Below, one piece after another: positions 1-7,797 of a stretch of 64,000 nucleotides of DNA (positions are counted from its first letter, which is position 1; each line of letters starts with the position of its first letter). The translations under genes and the position numbers were made by a program. The DNA comes from Microbaculum marinisediminis (lineage in GTDB: Bacteria > Pseudomonadota > Alphaproteobacteria > Rhizobiales > Tepidamorphaceae), in NCBI RefSeq assembly GCF_025397915.1, contig NZ_JALIDZ010000011.1, positions 1 to 64,000 of the forward strand, given 5' to 3'. The notes below the pieces were generated by a model. The model worked only from the letters and a program-made list of their open reading frames with translations, did no database searches and was not told the origin of the DNA.

Positions 1-42
1 GCGCCGCCGCCTGCCCTAAACCATCGCTCCGCGTGATCGCTC

Positions 43-867
43 GTGACCGGCATGATCCGTAGAAACTGGCTGTTCCTGCCCGCCTTCGCGCTGCTGGTCG
101 GGTTCTTCCTGCTGCCGAGCCTCGACATCGTCCGCTCGAGCCTCTTCGACCCGAATTTCACGACCGAGCACTTCGATCGCGTCATCGACCGTTCGATCTA
201 CACCACGATCTTCTGGCGGACGTTGCAGGTCTCGCTGGTCATCGCCCTCCTCGCAGCGCTGGTCGGCTATCCGGTGGCCTACTTCATAAGCACCCGCCCC
301 CGCCGCACCCAGTTCCTGCTTATTTTCCTGATCTTCGTGCCGCTCTGGATGAGCATCCTGATCCGGTCCTATGCCTGGATGGTGGTGCTCGGCCGCGACG
401 GGATCATCAACGGCGCGCTGATCGGTCTCGGCCTGACCGAGGAGCCCGTGCGGATGCTGTTCACCACGGGCGCCGTCTACGTGGCGATGCTGCAGATCCT
501 CCTGCCGGTCCAGATCGTGACCTGCTACGGCGCGATGACCGAGATCGACATGGACCTGATCCGCGCCGCCCGGGTTCTCGGTGCCACGCCCTGGCAGGCG
601 CTTCGCCGTGTCTTCATCCCGCTCAGTCTCGACGGCACGCTGACCGGCGCCATCATCGTTTTCATGCTGTCGATGGGGTTCTTCATCACGCCCGCCCTGA
701 TCGGCAGCCGCCAGGACCTTATGCTCGCCAACCTGATCGAGACGCAGGTCGAGCAACTTAACTGGGGCTTCGCCTCGGCCCTCGGCGTCCTGCTCCTGGC
801 CGGCACGATCGTCACTGTCGCCCTGATCCGCTGGATCGGCGGTCGGCTCGTGCGCCGCATCGCGTGA
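43..867 (+). CDS. ABC transporter permease, spermidine/putrescine (PotB) type
   Basis: Inner-membrane permease of a binding-protein-dependent ABC importer, 274 residues, the usual size for PotB-like subunits. About six hydrophobic segments are visible, and the EAA loop that contacts the ATPase lies near residues 166-190 (IRAARVLGATPWQALRR). The GTG at 43 gives MTGMIRR; an ATG at 52 is an equally possible start. The next permease begins 7 bases after the stop, so the two form the transmembrane pair. The ATPase and binding protein are not in the window and are probably just upstream. The substrate is not known; the family takes polyamines, other cations and some organic acids. The following crotonase and acyl-CoA ligase suggest an organic acid, possibly a quaternary-amine acid. 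Confidence 0.88.
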   Translation: MTGMIRRNWLFLPAFALLVGFFLLPSLDIVRSSLFDPNFTTEHFDRVIDRSIYTTIFWRTLQVSLVIALLAALVGYPVAYFISTRPRRTQFLLIFLIFVPLWMSILIRSYAWMVVLGRDGIINGALIGLGLTEEPVRMLFTTGAVYVAMLQILLPVQIVTCYGAMTEIDMDLIRAARVLGATPWQALRRVFIPLSLDGTLTGAIIVFMLSMGFFITPALIGSRQDLMLANLIETQVEQLNWGFASALGVLLLAGTIVTVALIRWIGGRLVRRIA

Positions 868-874
868 GGTAGAT

Positions 875-1678
875 ATGGCAGCCAAGCGCAAACCGACGTC
901 GGCGATCGCCCTGGCGGTCTATTTCTGGTCGATCGTTGCCTATCTCGTCTTTCCGATTTTCGTCGTCATCCCGCTCTCGTTCTCCAGCAGCGATTTCCTG
1001 CGCTTCCCGCCGGAACAGATCGGCCTGCGCTGGTACTACGAGTATTTCTCCGACCCGGTCTGGATCGACGCGACGCTGTTGTCGCTGAAGGTCGCGCTGG
1101 CCTCGTCCCTCCTCGCCACCATCGTCGGGACGATGGCCGTCGTCGTCCTCGAGCGGCAGGCCTTCCGGTTGCGCGGAATGGTGACGGCCTTTGTCACAGC
1201 CCCGATCATCACGCCCCACATCTTCATCGCGCTTGGCATCTTCATCATGGCGATCAAGCTCGGCTTCGCGGACAACGAGCTGACGCTGATAGGGGCGCAT
1301 GCGACGATTTCCCTGCCCTTCGTCGTCCTGATCGTCGGGGCCTCGATACGCCAGATCGACCCGACGCTGGAACGTGCCGCCCGCGTGCTGGGCGCCGGCC
1401 CGTTCCGCGCGTTCCGGGCGGCAACGCTGCCGAGCCTCCTGCCCGCCATGGTCGCCGCCGCGGTCTTTTCGTTCTTCGTCTCCTTCGATGAACTGATCAT
1501 CGCCCAGTTCCTGATGAGCAGCCGCGAAACGCTGCCGATGCGCATCTGGGCGGATCTGAGGCTCGAGATCAGCCCGACCGTAGCGGCGGTCGCGAGCCTT
1601 CTCATCGTCGCGACGACCGTCGCCATGGTCGGCGCGGAACTGCTGCGCCGTCGCGCCGCCTCGGTTCAGGACGGCTGA
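875..1678 (+). CDS. ABC transporter permease, spermidine/putrescine (PotC) type
   Basis: Second permease of the same importer, 267 residues. Hydrophobic helices begin at about residue 12, and the EAA motif reads LERAARVLGAGPFRAFRAA near residues 165-185, the position expected for PotC. It starts at ATG 875, 7 bases after the upstream permease stop, which implies cotranscription and probably translational coupling. It should form a heterodimer with the upstream subunit. The permease pair is clear; the substrate is not. Confidence 0.88.
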   Translation: MAAKRKPTSAIALAVYFWSIVAYLVFPIFVVIPLSFSSSDFLRFPPEQIGLRWYYEYFSDPVWIDATLLSLKVALASSLLATIVGTMAVVVLERQAFRLRGMVTAFVTAPIITPHIFIALGIFIMAIKLGFADNELTLIGAHATISLPFVVLIVGASIRQIDPTLERAARVLGAGPFRAFRAATLPSLLPAMVAAAVFSFFVSFDELIIAQFLMSSRETLPMRIWADLRLEISPTVAAVASLLIVATTVAMVGAELLRRRAASVQDG

Positions 1679-1727
1679 ACGAGATGAAGCACCGGACATC
1701 ACGAGAGATAGGCAAGGAGCCAACCTA

Positions 1728-2531
1728 ATGCCCGTTAAGTACGAACGCCGGGGACACGTGGCGATCTTCACGCTGGAGAACGACAAGGTGAACCAGCTCA
1801 CGCCGGCCATGCACAAGGAGTTCCACGACCACATGCGCGTTTTCGTGGCCGATCGCGACGTCCGGGTCGGCATCCTCACCGGCGCCGGCGACCGGGCGTT
1901 CTGCGGCGGCGACGACATCAAGCGCGACTGGGGTTACGGCTCCCCTGAGAAGAACACCGACGCGCACTTCTGGCCCTCCACGGACGAGAATGCGGAGCTC
2001 CGTCCGGGTTGGGAACGCGAACTCAAGACGATCGAGCGCTACAAGCCGATCATCGGCGCGGTCAATGGCGCGGCGATGGGCATGGGCCTGATCTATCTCC
2101 TAAGCCACACCGACATCCGCATCGCCGTTCCCGGCGCCAAGCTGGGGTTCCCGGAGATCGCCTATGGCATGGGCGGCGCCGGCGGCACGACTCAACTCGG
2201 CCGACATCTGCCGCCGGCGGTCGCCTTGTGGATGCTGCTGACCGGCGAGCCGCTGACGTCCGAGGACGCGCTGAAGCACGATCTCATCAACGAGATCGTC
2301 CCGCGCGACAAGCTGATGGAACGGGCTATGGAAGTGGCCGAGAAGATCGCGTCCCATCCCCCCCTGGCGGTGCGTGTCGAGATGGAGGTCTTCAAGCGCG
2401 CGCAGGATCTGCCGCGGGAGCAGGCAATCGCCTTTTCGAGCCATCTCTATCGCCTGCAGCGGGCCGCCTATCTGAGCCAGCCCGGCGTCACGGCGACGCC
2501 GCTCGCCGGCGGCAGCGCGCTGAGCGAGTAG
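1728..2531 (+). CDS. Enoyl-CoA hydratase/isomerase family protein (crotonase fold)
   Basis: 267-residue crotonase-superfamily enzyme acting on a CoA thioester. Seen: the first oxyanion-hole segment RAFCGGDDIKRD near residues 57-68, the second at AVNGAAMGMG near 110-120, and the FPEIAYGMGGAGGTTQL segment. Aligned by eye with classical hydratases, the second catalytic Glu (PEI) is kept, but the first (the Glu of GGGCEL) is replaced within GMGLIYL. The chemistry may therefore differ from simple hydration (isomerase, single-Glu hydratase or hydrolase). The ribosome site AAGGAG lies well placed before ATG 1728. The gene lies between the PotBC-like permeases and a CaiC-like ligase 34 bases downstream, so it probably handles the CoA ester that ligase makes. 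Confidence 0.85.
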   Translation: MPVKYERRGHVAIFTLENDKVNQLTPAMHKEFHDHMRVFVADRDVRVGILTGAGDRAFCGGDDIKRDWGYGSPEKNTDAHFWPSTDENAELRPGWERELKTIERYKPIIGAVNGAAMGMGLIYLLSHTDIRIAVPGAKLGFPEIAYGMGGAGGTTQLGRHLPPAVALWMLLTGEPLTSEDALKHDLINEIVPRDKLMERAMEVAEKIASHPPLAVRVEMEVFKRAQDLPREQAIAFSSHLYRLQRAAYLSQPGVTATPLAGGSALSE

Positions 2532-2565
2532 GCAGGCACAAAATCGGCCAATCAGGAAAACCCAG

Positions 2566-4200
2566 ATGAGTAGTGATCCAGGGGTTGCCGAGATGGACCG
2601 GCTCCGGCCCCAGCTCGAGGCAACGGCAATGCCGGAGTCCCTAGGCGCGTTCGTTCGCGAATGCGCCGCCACGCGCGGCGATAAGATACTTGGCAACTGG
2701 TTCGACGAAGGCGAGACGCTGACCTATCGCCAGCTCGACGAATACGCGGACCGCCTCGCCTCGAGCCTCGTCCGGCTCGGGGTGCGCAAGGGCACGCACG
2801 TCGCGGTGATGCTGCCGAACGTGCCGGCCTTCCCGATAACCTGGGTGGCGATCGGCCGGATCGGTGCCGTGATGATCCCGGTCAACGCCGCCTATACGGC
2901 GGACGAGCTCCATTTCGTCCTCAGCGATTCCGATGCGCAGTTCCTCGTCATCGACGCCGGCCTGATCGGCTCCTACGAGGCCATGGAGAACCGTCCGCCG
3001 CTGCTGGACGACACCCGCGTCATCGTGCACGGCGACAGGAACGAGGGCCGGGCTCACTGGCGCGCCCTGCTCGACGAGGGCGCCCTGCCCTTCGAGCCGC
3101 CGAGCGCGGTGTCCCGCACCGACCTCCTGAACATCCAGTACACGTCCGGCACGACGGGTTTCCCGAAAGGCTGCATGCTCACGCACGACTACTGGGTGAT
3201 CATCGGCCAGTACGCGGCGACGTTCCGCGACCAGTGGGGCGGCGTGAAGAACTCGCTGATCTGGGCACCGTTCTTCTACATGGACCCGATGTGGCAGTTC
3301 CTGATGATCATGCGCCTCGGCGGCACCGCGCATGTCGCCCGCCGCATCAGCCTGACCCGGTTCTACGACTGGCTGAAGGACTATGAGATCAACTACTGCA
3401 TCTTTCCCGAACCCGCCCTCAAGGCGCGGCCCGCCTCGTCCGCCGACAAGGAACTGCATCTGACATACGTGTCGATCTACGGCTGGAGCCGCGAGGCCCG
3501 CTGCGAAGTCCAGGAGCGCTTCGACGTCGTCGCCCGCGAGGGCTATGGAATGACCGAGATCGGCGGCGCGACCCTGGTGCCGGCGGCCGCCGAGGCCAAG
3601 GCGCTCGAACGGACGTGCGGCCTGCCTGCCCCCTTCCGCCACCTCCGCATCGTCGACGAGGCCGGCAACGACGTGCCGACAGGCCAGACCGGCGAACTCT
3701 GGGTTTCGGGCCGGTCGATCCTGTGGGGCTACTACAAGCGGCCGGAGGCCAACGCCGACTCCTTCCGGGGAGAATGGTTCCGGACCGGCGACGTCTTCCG
3801 CCGCGACGAGGACGGCTACTACTACATCGTCGGCCGCATCAAGGACATGATCAAGCGCTCGGGCGAGAACATCGCCGCGCAGGAGGTCGAGGCGGTGCTG
3901 CGCCTTCTGCCCGAGGTGGAGGAGGCCGCCGTCGTTCCCGTTCCCGACCCGATGCGGAGCGAGGAGGTCAAGGCCTATCTCCTCCTCAAGGCCGGCACCG
4001 ACCGCGATGCCTGTCCGCCCGAGACCGTGATCGAGCACTGCAAGGCCCATCTCGCCGCCTTCAAGATCCCGCGCTTCATCGCATACGTCGACGACTTCCC
4101 GAGGACGCCGAGCCGCAAGATCCAGAAGCGCGTCCTGATCGAGGAAGCCGAGGACCTGCGGGCCGGATCCTACGACCGGCAGGAAGCAAGGTGGCTCTAG
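2566..4200 (+). CDS. AMP-dependent acyl-CoA synthetase/ligase, CaiC-like
   Basis: 544-residue member of the ANL adenylating family, which makes an acyl-CoA from a free acid, ATP and CoA. Seen: the P-loop YTSGTTGFPKGCMLTH near residue 192, the A5 motif GYGMTEIGG near 326, the A8 hinge RTGDVFRRDEDGYYYIVGR with IKDMIKRSGENI after it near 405-435, and the C-terminal lysine in RTPSRKIQKR. Length and motifs fit crotonobetaine/carnitine-CoA ligases and related medium-chain ligases. The start at ATG 2566 is chosen; a second ATG at 2593 is possible. It is the last gene of the first operon. Substrate inferred only from context: the acid imported by the upstream ABC system. Confidence 0.87.
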   Translation: MSSDPGVAEMDRLRPQLEATAMPESLGAFVRECAATRGDKILGNWFDEGETLTYRQLDEYADRLASSLVRLGVRKGTHVAVMLPNVPAFPITWVAIGRIGAVMIPVNAAYTADELHFVLSDSDAQFLVIDAGLIGSYEAMENRPPLLDDTRVIVHGDRNEGRAHWRALLDEGALPFEPPSAVSRTDLLNIQYTSGTTGFPKGCMLTHDYWVIIGQYAATFRDQWGGVKNSLIWAPFFYMDPMWQFLMIMRLGGTAHVARRISLTRFYDWLKDYEINYCIFPEPALKARPASSADKELHLTYVSIYGWSREARCEVQERFDVVAREGYGMTEIGGATLVPAAAEAKALERTCGLPAPFRHLRIVDEAGNDVPTGQTGELWVSGRSILWGYYKRPEANADSFRGEWFRTGDVFRRDEDGYYYIVGRIKDMIKRSGENIAAQEVEAVLRLLPEVEEAAVVPVPDPMRSEEVKAYLLLKAGTDRDACPPETVIEHCKAHLAAFKIPRFIAYVDDFPRTPSRKIQKRVLIEEAEDLRAGSYDRQEARWL

Positions 4201-4438
4201 GGGGACCGGCCTGATCCGGCCGCGCTTCGCGAGCGGTCGGCTACTCACCCCATAAGACGCACGCGGACACCGCAACGAGGCGGTCGTCGGGAGGACGGCG
4301 CCTTTCGAGAGCGGATCTCTGTGTCCGGATAGCCGTACGGGTACAGCCGGCCTGCCTTCTCGCCTTGTCGCCCCGTCGGTTTGATCGGCCGATCACACAG
4401 CAGAAACACAGTCCGTTGCCGCTCCGCGGCAATGGCCC
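4201..4438. other. Gene-free spacer between two catabolic operons
   Basis: No convincing gene is seen. Directly after the ligase stop there is a weak 5-bp hairpin, CGGCC/GGCCG at 4207-4222, without a T run. Short minus-strand open frames here lack a ribosome site and any recognisable motif. Confidence 0.5.
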
Positions 4439-4480
4439 TTGACAACCGATAAATTCAAAATTGAAATATTCAGAACTGAA
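4439..4480 (+). promoter_or_regulatory. Promoter with two tandem inverted repeats, candidate MarR operator
   Basis: TTGACA at 4439-4444, a 17-base spacer and TGAAAT at 4462-4467 make a plausible housekeeping promoter. Two inverted repeats of the same design overlap it: TTCAA-AA-TTGAA at 4454-4465 and TTCAG-AA-CTGAA at 4469-4480, 15 bases apart start to start, covering the -10 region and likely transcription start. A repressor bound here would block transcription. The obvious candidate is the MarR protein encoded at 7220-7738 in the same operon; this pairing is inference. The promoter also argues against a TTG start at 4461 for the next gene. Confidence 0.6.
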
Positions 4481-4508
4481 CCACTACGGACAACGGACCG
4501 AACGAACG

Positions 4509-5657
4509 ATGAGCCTCGAAGTGACGCGAACGGTTTTTCTCGAAGAACACGAGGCCTTCAGGAGGTCCGTTCGCGGTTTCCTTGAGCGCGAGGTTCTGCC
4601 GCACTACGCGCAGTGGGAAGAGGACGGGCGGACGCCCCGGGAAGCCTGGCTCCAGGCCGGCGAGATCGGCCTCCTGGGTACAAGCATCCCGCTGGACTAT
4701 GGCGGGGTCGGCGGCGATTTCCGGTTCGACGCCGTCGTCCTGGAGGAGCTGGGACGCCTGACCCTCGGCGCGCCGGCCTGGGACATGCACGGCTACATCG
4801 TCGCGCCGTTCCTGACGCATTTCGGAACCGAGGATCAGAAGCAGCACTGGCTCCCCCGGATGGCGTCGGGCGAGACGATCGGCGCGATCGGCCTGACCGA
4901 GCCCCACACCGGTAGCGACCTCGGCGGTCTGCGGACAACCGCCAAGCGGGTGGACGGCGGCTACCGCATCAACGGCAGCAAGATCTTCATCACCAACGGC
5001 ATCATTTCGGATCTGGTCCTGCTGGCCGCGAAGACGGATCCCGAGCGCGGCCCGAAGGGGATCTCGCTGTTCCTGGTCGATACCTCGCTGCCCGGCTTCC
5101 GGCGCGGCCGCAAACTTAAGAAGGTCGGCAACCACGCGCAGGACACTGCAGAACTGTTCTTCGACGACATGATCGTCCCCGAGGACGCCTTGCTCGGCGG
5201 CGTGGAGAACGAAGGCTGGCGGCAGCTCATGCACGGGCTGGCGCAGGAGCGGATGGTGGTCGCCGTCCGTTCGATGGCGATGGCCGAGGCCGCGTTCGAA
5301 CAGACACTCGACTACGTGCGCGGGCGATCGGCGTGGGGCAAACCCGTCGTCTCGTTCCAGAACACGCGCTTCAAGCTGGCCGAACTCGAGACGGAGATCG
5401 CCGTCGGCCGCCCCTTCGTCGACCAGTGCATCGCGCTCCTGGCCGAAGACCGGCTGAGCGAACGAATGGCGGCGAAGGCCAAATTGTGGACGACCAGGCT
5501 CGCCGACCGGGTGATCGACGATTGCGTCCAGCTGCATGGCGGTTATGGCTACATGCGGGAATACCCGATCGCGAGGGCCTGGACGGATGCGCGCGTCCAC
5601 CGCATCTGGGCGGGGACGGACGAAGTGATGAAACACATCATCTCCCGGACCTACTGA
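4509..5657 (+). CDS. Acyl-CoA dehydrogenase
   Basis: FAD-dependent alpha,beta-dehydrogenation of an acyl-CoA, passing electrons to ETF. 382 residues from ATG 4509, the family norm. An in-frame TTG at 4461 lies inside the promoter and is rejected. Seen: IGAIGLTEPHTGSD near residue 120 (flavin and substrate loop), RSAWGKPVVSFQNTRFKLAE near 275, and QLHGGYGYMREYPIARAWTD near 340. The usual MCAD Glu in YEGT is Ala here (WAGTDE). A Glu in helix G (AMAEAAFEQT, near 255) aligns by eye with the catalytic base of LCAD/isovaleryl-type enzymes, so that subclass is favoured. First gene of an operon with a ligase, MarR and a LIV importer. Confidence 0.9.
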   Translation: MSLEVTRTVFLEEHEAFRRSVRGFLEREVLPHYAQWEEDGRTPREAWLQAGEIGLLGTSIPLDYGGVGGDFRFDAVVLEELGRLTLGAPAWDMHGYIVAPFLTHFGTEDQKQHWLPRMASGETIGAIGLTEPHTGSDLGGLRTTAKRVDGGYRINGSKIFITNGIISDLVLLAAKTDPERGPKGISLFLVDTSLPGFRRGRKLKKVGNHAQDTAELFFDDMIVPEDALLGGVENEGWRQLMHGLAQERMVVAVRSMAMAEAAFEQTLDYVRGRSAWGKPVVSFQNTRFKLAELETEIAVGRPFVDQCIALLAEDRLSERMAAKAKLWTTRLADRVIDDCVQLHGGYGYMREYPIARAWTDARVHRIWAGTDEVMKHIISRTY

Positions 5658-5672
5658 GGTAGAAGACGAGCC

Positions 5673-7223
5673 ATGCAGCACGCCGCACCGAACGATCGCT
5701 CTGGGCCGGCCGCCGCCGCGACCCTGGGCGCGATGGTGACGGCGGCCTGCGCCCTGCGCGGCGCCCGCCCGTTCCTGACCGACGCCGATCTCCGGCTGCA
5801 CGGGCCGGGCGTGGAGACGGCGACGCGCCTGGCGGCGGGGGCGCTGCAACGGCTCGGGGTCGCGCGCGGCAGTCACGTGTGTTTCATCGCGCGCCCGAGT
5901 GTCGCCCACACGGTCGCCTGGTTTGGCGCCGTCCGCTGCGGGGCCGTCGTAACCAGCCTGCACCTCATGGATACGCCGGATCGCCTGGCGGGAACGATCG
6001 ACTGGCTGGGGGCCGACCTCCTGCTCTGCGACAGCGAGTTCGCCGATCTGGCGAACCGGATCTGCGAGGCGGCCGCCCGCCCGCCAGGGGTCGTCCTGCT
6101 CGATGACCCGGAAGGCTTTCCGGCCGCCTTCGCCGACCCCGTGGAGCCGCTGGACGCCGCCGACCCCGACGATCCGGTGGCCGTCGTCCTGTCGTCCGGG
6201 TCGACGGGGCGGCCCAAGGGCGTCGTCCATACCCACCGGACCATTCTCGCTTCCTGCGCCGCCGGACCGGAGGTCTATCGCGACCTCGACGACAGCGACA
6301 GCGTGCTCGTCGTCATCGGCACCTCCTTCGGCGGCTGGGCCAACGTGGTGCCGCCGTTTCTCGCATCGGGCGCCCGCCTTCACTTTCAGCGCCGGTTCGA
6401 CGCGGCCGCCTTCGTCGATGGCCTGCAGTCCGAACGGATCACCATCGCGCCTCTGGTTCCGACGATGTGGCGCATGGTGCTCGGTGCCCTGAGCGACAGC
6501 GACGACCTGTCCGCCGTGCGGCTGGCCTTCATGTCGGGAGAACCGCCCGAGGGGGCGCTGGTCGAACAGATCCAGGCGCGCGTCGCCGCGCGGGTGACCA
6601 CCGCCTATCTGTCGACCGAGGGCGCCTGCGCCTGCGGCGTCCTGGTTCACGAGGACGCCTTCGCCGCCGACGACGCGCCGGCCGGCCGCGTCGCCAGCGC
6701 GGCAAAGGTCCGCATCGCCGATCCGGAAGACCCTGCGAAAGGGGACCTGGGGCCGGGAGAGGTCGGCGAGATCCTGCTGTCGGGGCCCTCGCTCGCGACA
6801 GGCTACTGGAAGGACCCGACTCTGAGTGCGGAGCGCTTTCGCGACGGCTGGTGGCGCTCCGGAGACACCGGCTACCGGAACGAGGCCGGCAGCCTCCGCG
6901 TCGTCGGCCGGACCGACCACCTGATCAACAGCGGCGGCATCAAGGTCCAGGCCGAGGAGATAGAGGCCGCCCTGATGCGCCATCCCGCCATCCGCCAGGC
7001 GGCGGTCGCGGGAATACCGGATCCGCTGTGGGGGTCGCGCATCGAGGCCTGGGTGGTCCTGGACGACGCGAACGTCTGTCCCGGCGACATTCTCGGCTGG
7101 TGCCGGGAAAACGAGGTTCTGCACGCCGCCAAGTTGCCGAAGGACATCCATCCGGTCGACAGCCTTCCGACCGGGCCGACCGGCAAGCTCTACCGGCGGG
7201 CCCTGGTGGGAGGCCCGACATGA
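5673..7223 (+). CDS. AMP-dependent acyl-CoA synthetase/ligase
   Basis: 516-residue ANL-family ligase activating a carboxylic acid to its CoA ester. Seen: P-loop VVLSSGSTGRPKGVVHTHRT near residue 170, a degenerate A5 segment STEGACACG near 315, the A8 hinge RSGDTGYRNEAGSLRVVGRTD near 393 followed by HLINSGGIKVQAEEIE, and the C-terminal catalytic Lys in PTGPTGKLYRR. It is clearly divergent from the ligase at 2566-4200, so the two probably have different substrates. It begins 15 bases after the acyl-CoA dehydrogenase and overlaps the MarR gene by 4 bases. Likely role: activation of the compound brought in by the downstream LIV importer, before dehydrogenation by the upstream enzyme. Confidence 0.87.
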   Translation: MQHAAPNDRSGPAAAATLGAMVTAACALRGARPFLTDADLRLHGPGVETATRLAAGALQRLGVARGSHVCFIARPSVAHTVAWFGAVRCGAVVTSLHLMDTPDRLAGTIDWLGADLLLCDSEFADLANRICEAAARPPGVVLLDDPEGFPAAFADPVEPLDAADPDDPVAVVLSSGSTGRPKGVVHTHRTILASCAAGPEVYRDLDDSDSVLVVIGTSFGGWANVVPPFLASGARLHFQRRFDAAAFVDGLQSERITIAPLVPTMWRMVLGALSDSDDLSAVRLAFMSGEPPEGALVEQIQARVAARVTTAYLSTEGACACGVLVHEDAFAADDAPAGRVASAAKVRIADPEDPAKGDLGPGEVGEILLSGPSLATGYWKDPTLSAERFRDGWWRSGDTGYRNEAGSLRVVGRTDHLINSGGIKVQAEEIEAALMRHPAIRQAAVAGIPDPLWGSRIEAWVVLDDANVCPGDILGWCRENEVLHAAKLPKDIHPVDSLPTGPTGKLYRRALVGGPT

Positions 7224-7738
7224 CCGATCTCGACACCGCCACGACGCCACGGAAATCGAAGAAGGCTCGGCCCGGAAACCGGACGGCCGACGGCAAGGAG
7301 CATCTGCGGCTGTGGGTGCGCTTGCTGGCCTGCGCGCACAGCGCCGAGCAGCGCGTGAAGGGACGGATCAAGGAGCGGTTCGGGATCAACCAGACCGCCT
7401 TCAACCTGATGTCCCAGCTCGACCGGTTTCCCGACGGCATCCGCATGGGCGAACTGTCTCGCCGTACGGTCGTGACCGGATCGAACGTGACCGCGGTGAT
7501 CGACGATCTCGAGAAGCGCGGATTCGTCGTGCGCTCCCCCGCGCCCGACGATCGCCGGGCAATCGTTATCAGCCTGACCGACGAGGGCCGCGAGGCCTTC
7601 GCCGAAATGGCGCCGATCCTGGCCAGCTGGATCGAGGAGATTTTCGCCGAGTTCTCGGTGGAATCCCAGGCGGATCTCGTTTCGCGCCTGGACGAGCTGA
7701 AGGAGGCGATGCACGCCACGCTCAGCACAAGCCTGTAG
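7220..7738 (+). CDS. MarR-family transcriptional regulator
   Basis: 172-residue winged-helix regulator. The central region shows the MarR pattern: NQTAFNLMSQLDRFPDGIRM leading into MGELSRRTVVTGSNVTAVIDDL (recognition helix), then the wing with DDRRAIVISLTDEGREAF. The N-terminal 25 residues are basic and probably disordered. ATG 7220 overlaps the ligase stop (ATGA). MarR proteins placed with CoA ligases commonly sense an aryl- or acyl-CoA made by the ligase and release the operon promoter; here the paired inverted repeats at 4454-4480 are the natural target. Both ligand and target are inference. Confidence 0.9.
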   Translation: MTDLDTATTPRKSKKARPGNRTADGKEHLRLWVRLLACAHSAEQRVKGRIKERFGINQTAFNLMSQLDRFPDGIRMGELSRRTVVTGSNVTAVIDDLEKRGFVVRSPAPDDRRAIVISLTDEGREAFAEMAPILASWIEEIFAEFSVESQADLVSRLDELKEAMHATLSTSL

Positions 7739-7797
7739 CAGCGGGTTCGAAGAGCCAACAAGCCGCCCCGCACGACAAGAACAGAGGGACTTTGAGT

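Noticed and set aside
1-42. Possible 3' end of an upstream ATPase or binding-protein gene.
   Set aside because: All three frames reach a stop (17-19, 34-36 and 60-62), so the few residues cannot identify which is coding.
4241-4445. Two short minus-strand open frames in the gap after the first ligase gene.
   Set aside because: No ribosome site, no recognisable motif, and they run through the predicted promoter.
4461-4508. TTG start giving the acyl-CoA dehydrogenase 16 extra residues.
   Set aside because: The TTG lies within the promoter/operator, upstream of the likely transcription start; ATG 4509 gives the family-typical 382 residues.
4470-7250. A 926-codon open frame on the minus strand opposite the acyl-CoA dehydrogenase and ligase genes.
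   Set aside because: It mirrors real genes with clear motifs on the plus strand; its product is Arg/Gly/Asp-rich with no domain. Such antisense frames are common in high-GC DNA.
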